Assembly: GCF_000188035.1 (NCBI RefSeq) | Contig: NZ_AEUY02000003.1 | Span: 124,001-188,000 of the forward strand | Direction: 5' to 3' | DNA: 64,000 nucleotides | From: Streptococcus pseudoporcinus LQ 940-04 | Lineage (GTDB): Bacteria > Bacillota > Bacilli > Lactobacillales > Streptococcaceae | Shown: one piece after another, positions 61,197-64,000 of the stretch | Layout of the letters: every line of letters starts with the position of its first letter | How positions within the stretch are numbered: the stretch's first letter is position 1 | The notes under the pieces: model-generated | The model's database searches: none | What the model was told of the DNA's origin: nothing | What the model saw: the letters and a program-made list of their open reading frames with translations, nothing else | Position numbers and translations under genes: made by a program

Positions 61197-64000
61197 ATGA
61201 CCAAAACATGTAATCATCACTTTCTTGTCAATCAGGAAAAAGGCGAGAAACACGTCTTTCGCAAGAGTAAAAAATATCGCACTCTATGTTCCGTTGCCCT
61301 TGGAACCATGGTGACGGCTGTTGTTGCTTGGGGAGGAACGGTTGCACATGCCGATGAAGTTACAACTTCAGTTGACACCACCATTCAACGAACGGAGAAT
61401 CCAGCCACAAATTTACCAGAAGCACAACCAAACCCTGTATCTGAACAAACTGAAAGTATGGCATCAACTGGACAATCTAACGGTGCGATTGCTGTTACCG
61501 TACCACATGATACGGTAACACAAGCAGTTGAAGAAGCAAAGGCTGAAGGTGTTTCTACGGTTGAAGATAGTCCAATGGATTTAGGAAATACAAGATCTGC
61601 GGTAGAAACCAACCAACAAATTTCAAAAGCAGATGCAGATACCCAAAAACAGGTTGAGACTATTAATGAAGTCACTAAAACCTACAAAGCTGATAAAGCG
61701 ACATACGAATCGAATAAAGCTCGCATCGAACAGGAAAATAAGGAGCTGTCACAGGCCTACGAGGGGGCCAACCAAACTGGTAAAGAGACAAATGCTTGGG
61801 TTGATACTAAAGTCAATGACCTAAAAACTCGGTATGCAGATGCTGATGTGACAGTAAAAGAACAAGTAGTTTCATCAGGAAATGGGACATCTGTCCTTGA
61901 CTATACAAACTATGGCAAGGCTGTTGAAACCATTCAATCAACTAACGAACAAGCTGTAGCGGATTATCTAACAAAGAAAACAAAGGCAGATGATATTGTT
62001 GCGAAAAATCAGGCCATTCAAAAAGAAAATGAAGCTGGACTTGCTAAGGCAAAGGCAGATAATGAAGCCATTGAAAGGCGTAATCAGGCTGGTCAAGCAG
62101 CTGTTGATGCTGAAAACCGTGCAGGTCAAGCCGCAGTAGATCAAGCTAATCAGGAGAAACAACAATTAGTTTCAGATCGTGCAGCCGAGATTGAAGCTAT
62201 TACAAAACGTAATAAAGAAAAAGAAGCCGCAGCCAGAAAAGAGAATGAAGCGATTGATGCCTATAATACCAAAGAAATGGAACGCTATCAACGTGACTTG
62301 GCCGAGATTTCAAAAGGTGAAGAAGGTTATATTTCTGAAGCCCTTGCTCAAGCCCTCAATCTCAACAACGGTGAACCCCAAGCACAACATGGGGCCATTA
62401 CCCGAAATCCTGATCAGATCATTTCAACTGGCGATGCTTTGCTGGGAGGCTACTCAAGAATATTGGATTCAACAGGATTCTTTGTCTATGACATGTTCAA
62501 AACAGGTGAGACTCTTAGTTTTAACTATCAAAATCTTCAACATGCACGATTTGATGGTAAAAAGATTAGTCGTGTGACTTACGATATTACCAACCTTGTA
62601 TCACCAGCTGGAACCAATGCCGTGAAATTGGTTGTGCCAAATGATCCAACCGAGGGTTTTATTGCCTATCGAAATGACGGAAACGGTGACTGGCGAACAG
62701 ACAAGATGGAGTTTCGTGTAGTTGCCAAGTATTACTTGGAAGACGGTTCACAAGTTACCTTCTCCAAAGAAAAGCCAGGAGTCTTCACACACTCTTCCCT
62801 CAATCATAATGACATTGGTTTAGAATATGTCAAAGATTCATCTGGGAAATTTGTGCCGATTAATGGTTCAACTGTTCAAGTGACTAATGAAGGTCTAGCA
62901 CGTTCTTTGGGTTCCAACCGTGCAAGTGATTTGAATTTACCTGAGGAATGGGATACCACATCAAGTCGTTATGCTTATAAAGGAGCTATTGTCTCAACAG
63001 TTACATCAGGTAATACCTACACAGTAACCTTTGGCCAAGGCGATATGCCACAGAATGTTGGCTTGTCATACTGGTTCGCCTTAAATACCCTACCAGTGGC
63101 ACGTACAGTAACACCATATAGTCCCAAACCTCATGTAACGGTGGAACTTGAACCCATTCCAGAACCTATTACGGTAACACCAGATATCTATACACCAAAA
63201 ACATTTACACCAGAAAAGCCTGTAACTTTCACACCAAAGCCTTTGGATGAAGTAGTGCAGCCTAGTCTAACTTTGACCAAGGTAACCTTGCCTGTCAAAC
63301 CTATTCCAAAAGAACTTCCAACGCCACCACAAGTACCAACTGTCCATTATCATGCGTACCGTTTGACGACAACTTCAGAGATTATGAAAGAAGTGGTCAA
63401 TAGTGACCAAGCTAATCTTCATGAGAAAACTGTCGCAAAAGATTCAACGGTGATTTATCCCTTAACAGTTGATGCCTTATCGCCCAATCGTGCCCAAACG
63501 ACTAGTCTCATTTTTGAGGACTACTTGCCTGCTGGTTACCTATTTGATAAGGAAACAACACAAAAAGAGAATGGAAACTATGTCCTTAGCTTTGATGAGA
63601 CTAAGAATTTTGTGACCTTAACCGCAAAGGAAAACTTGTTGCAGGAGGTAAATAAAGATTTAACTCAGGTTTATCAATTGACCGCCCCAAAACTCTATGG
63701 TTCTGTTCAAAATGATGGGGCAACCTATTCCAATAGTTACAAACTCCTTTTGAACAAGGGTACAACCAATGCTTACACAGTCACTTCAAATGTTGTAACG
63801 GTTCGTACACCAGGTGATGGGGAGACAACCACGCTCATTACACCAGATAAAAACAATGAAAATGCGGATGGTGTCCTCATTAATGACACGGTCGTAGCCC
63901 TTGGTACAACCAACCACTATCGTTTGACTTGGGATTTGGACCAGTATAAGGGAGATCGTTCTGCTAAAGAGACAATTGCACGAGGCTTCTTCTTTGTGGA
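61197..64000 (+). CDS. antigen I/II family adhesin (SspB-like), 3' truncated by window edge
   Basis: About 935 residues are visible and the frame is open to the last base, so the C-terminus with its sorting signal is missing. The start at 61197 follows AAAAGAAGG. The signal peptide at about residues 20-46 (YRTLCSVALGTMVTAVVAWGG, then HADE) is the antigen I/II type. A heptad-rich Ala/Glu/Lys region at about 150-385 forms the A-region stalk. A V-type domain follows (GGYSRILDSTGFFVYDMF, SYWFALNTLPVA), then a Pro-rich P region at about 640-720 (TPKTFTPEKPVTFTPKP) and the first C-terminal domain. Such proteins bind salivary or host glycoproteins and fibronectin. Confidence 0.92.
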   Translation, partial: MTKTCNHHFLVNQEKGEKHVFRKSKKYRTLCSVALGTMVTAVVAWGGTVAHADEVTTSVDTTIQRTENPATNLPEAQPNPVSEQTESMASTGQSNGAIAVTVPHDTVTQAVEEAKAEGVSTVEDSPMDLGNTRSAVETNQQISKADADTQKQVETINEVTKTYKADKATYESNKARIEQENKELSQAYEGANQTGKETNAWVDTKVNDLKTRYADADVTVKEQVVSSGNGTSVLDYTNYGKAVETIQSTNEQAVADYLTKKTKADDIVAKNQAIQKENEAGLAKAKADNEAIERRNQAGQAAVDAENRAGQAAVDQANQEKQQLVSDRAAEIEAITKRNKEKEAAARKENEAIDAYNTKEMERYQRDLAEISKGEEGYISEALAQALNLNNGEPQAQHGAITRNPDQIISTGDALLGGYSRILDSTGFFVYDMFKTGETLSFNYQNLQHARFDGKKISRVTYDITNLVSPAGTNAVKLVVPNDPTEGFIAYRNDGNGDWRTDKMEFRVVAKYYLEDGSQVTFSKEKPGVFTHSSLNHNDIGLEYVKDSSGKFVPINGSTVQVTNEGLARSLGSNRASDLNLPEEWDTTSSRYAYKGAIVSTVTSGNTYTVTFGQGDMPQNVGLSYWFALNTLPVARTVTPYSPKPHVTVELEPIPEPITVTPDIYTPKTFTPEKPVTFTPKPLDEVVQPSLTLTKVTLPVKPIPKELPTPPQVPTVHYHAYRLTTTSEIMKEVVNSDQANLHEKTVAKDSTVIYPLTVDALSPNRAQTTSLIFEDYLPAGYLFDKETTQKENGNYVLSFDETKNFVTLTAKENLLQEVNKDLTQVYQLTAPKLYGSVQNDGATYSNSYKLLLNKGTTNAYTVTSNVVTVRTPGDGETTTLITPDKNNENADGVLINDTVVALGTTNHYRLTWDLDQYKGDRSAKETIARGFFFV

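Larger units (their letters stand above)
46022..64000 (+). mobile_element. left portion of an ICESa2603-family integrative conjugative element
   Basis: All genes from the end of rplL to the window end form a conjugative element: replication initiator, C5 methyltransferase, accessory cassette, type IV secretion genes from PcfB-like to the VirB1-like hydrolase, AbiE, and an antigen I/II adhesin. Gene content and site match the ICESa2603 family found in several streptococci. Integrase, relaxase and the right end are not in the window. Confidence 0.85.

Noticed and set aside
61321..62577. Short open frames within 61321-62577 that might suggest separate small genes
   Set aside because: All lie inside the continuous antigen I/II reading frame that begins at 61197 and stays open to 64000.

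Overview
The window is AT-rich, densely coded chromosomal DNA of a Streptococcus, most likely of the pyogenic group. Genes that point there include rpsP-khpA, rimM-trmD with a ferredoxin-NADP reductase, fruR-fruK-fruA, a complete mevalonate locus next to thyA-dfrA-clpX-engB, ClpL under CtsR boxes, and two LPXTG surface proteins. The species cannot be fixed from the sequence alone. No rRNA, tRNA, CRISPR array or complete insertion sequence was seen.

Layout. 1-5.2 kb: the 3' end of a uracil permease, a MacA/ABC/FtsX-type efflux operon and a TVP38-type membrane protein. 5.3-10 kb: rpsP-khpA, an LPQTG surface protein behind a long palindrome, then rimM-trmD and a ferredoxin-NADP reductase that seems to start at AUC. 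10.1-16 kb: a PfoR-like EIIC permease with a ketopantoate reductase behind a Rex-like box, then the fructose operon with a CcpA (cre) site at its transcription start. 16-25 kb: two tandem glucosaminidases, a possibly leaderless gene, DUF1149, DegV, CCA-adding enzyme, an ABC-F protein, a 0.5 kb gene-poor gap, gdhA and a peptide-deformylase-like gene. 25.3-31.2 kb: a wall-anchored 5'-nucleotidase (minus strand) and a heterodimeric ABC exporter preceded by a 20-codon leader ORF and a terminator. 31.4-37.8 kb: mvaK1-mvaD-mvaK2-fni convergent with mvaS-mvaA, separated by an inverted-repeat element. 38-46 kb: thyA, dfrA, a small membrane ORF, clpX, engB, a membrane-anchored protein, clpL (minus strand) and rplJ-rplL.

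From the 3' end of rplL (about 46.03 kb) to the window end lies one end of an integrative conjugative element of the ICESa2603 type. It carries a replication-initiator-like protein, a C5 DNA methyltransferase, a small accessory cassette (Spx-like protein without CXXC, HTH protein, CPBP protease), a type IV secretion operon (PcfB-like, VirD4, small membrane protein, VirB6-like, PrgI/VirB3-like, VirB4, VirB1-like wall hydrolase), the AbiEi/AbiEii toxin-antitoxin pair with a visible operator, and the start of an antigen I/II adhesin. Integrase, relaxase and the far attachment site are outside the window.

The most interesting observation is the 27.5-27.76 kb leader of the ABC exporter. A short ORF overlaps RNA segments that can form either an SD-sequestering hairpin plus terminator, or a two-helix antiterminator. 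This looks like translation-sensing attenuation of a drug exporter. Other points are two genes whose only sensible start is AUC, a redox-site-less Spx relative on the mobile element, and a Rex-like box in front of the PfoR-like operon.
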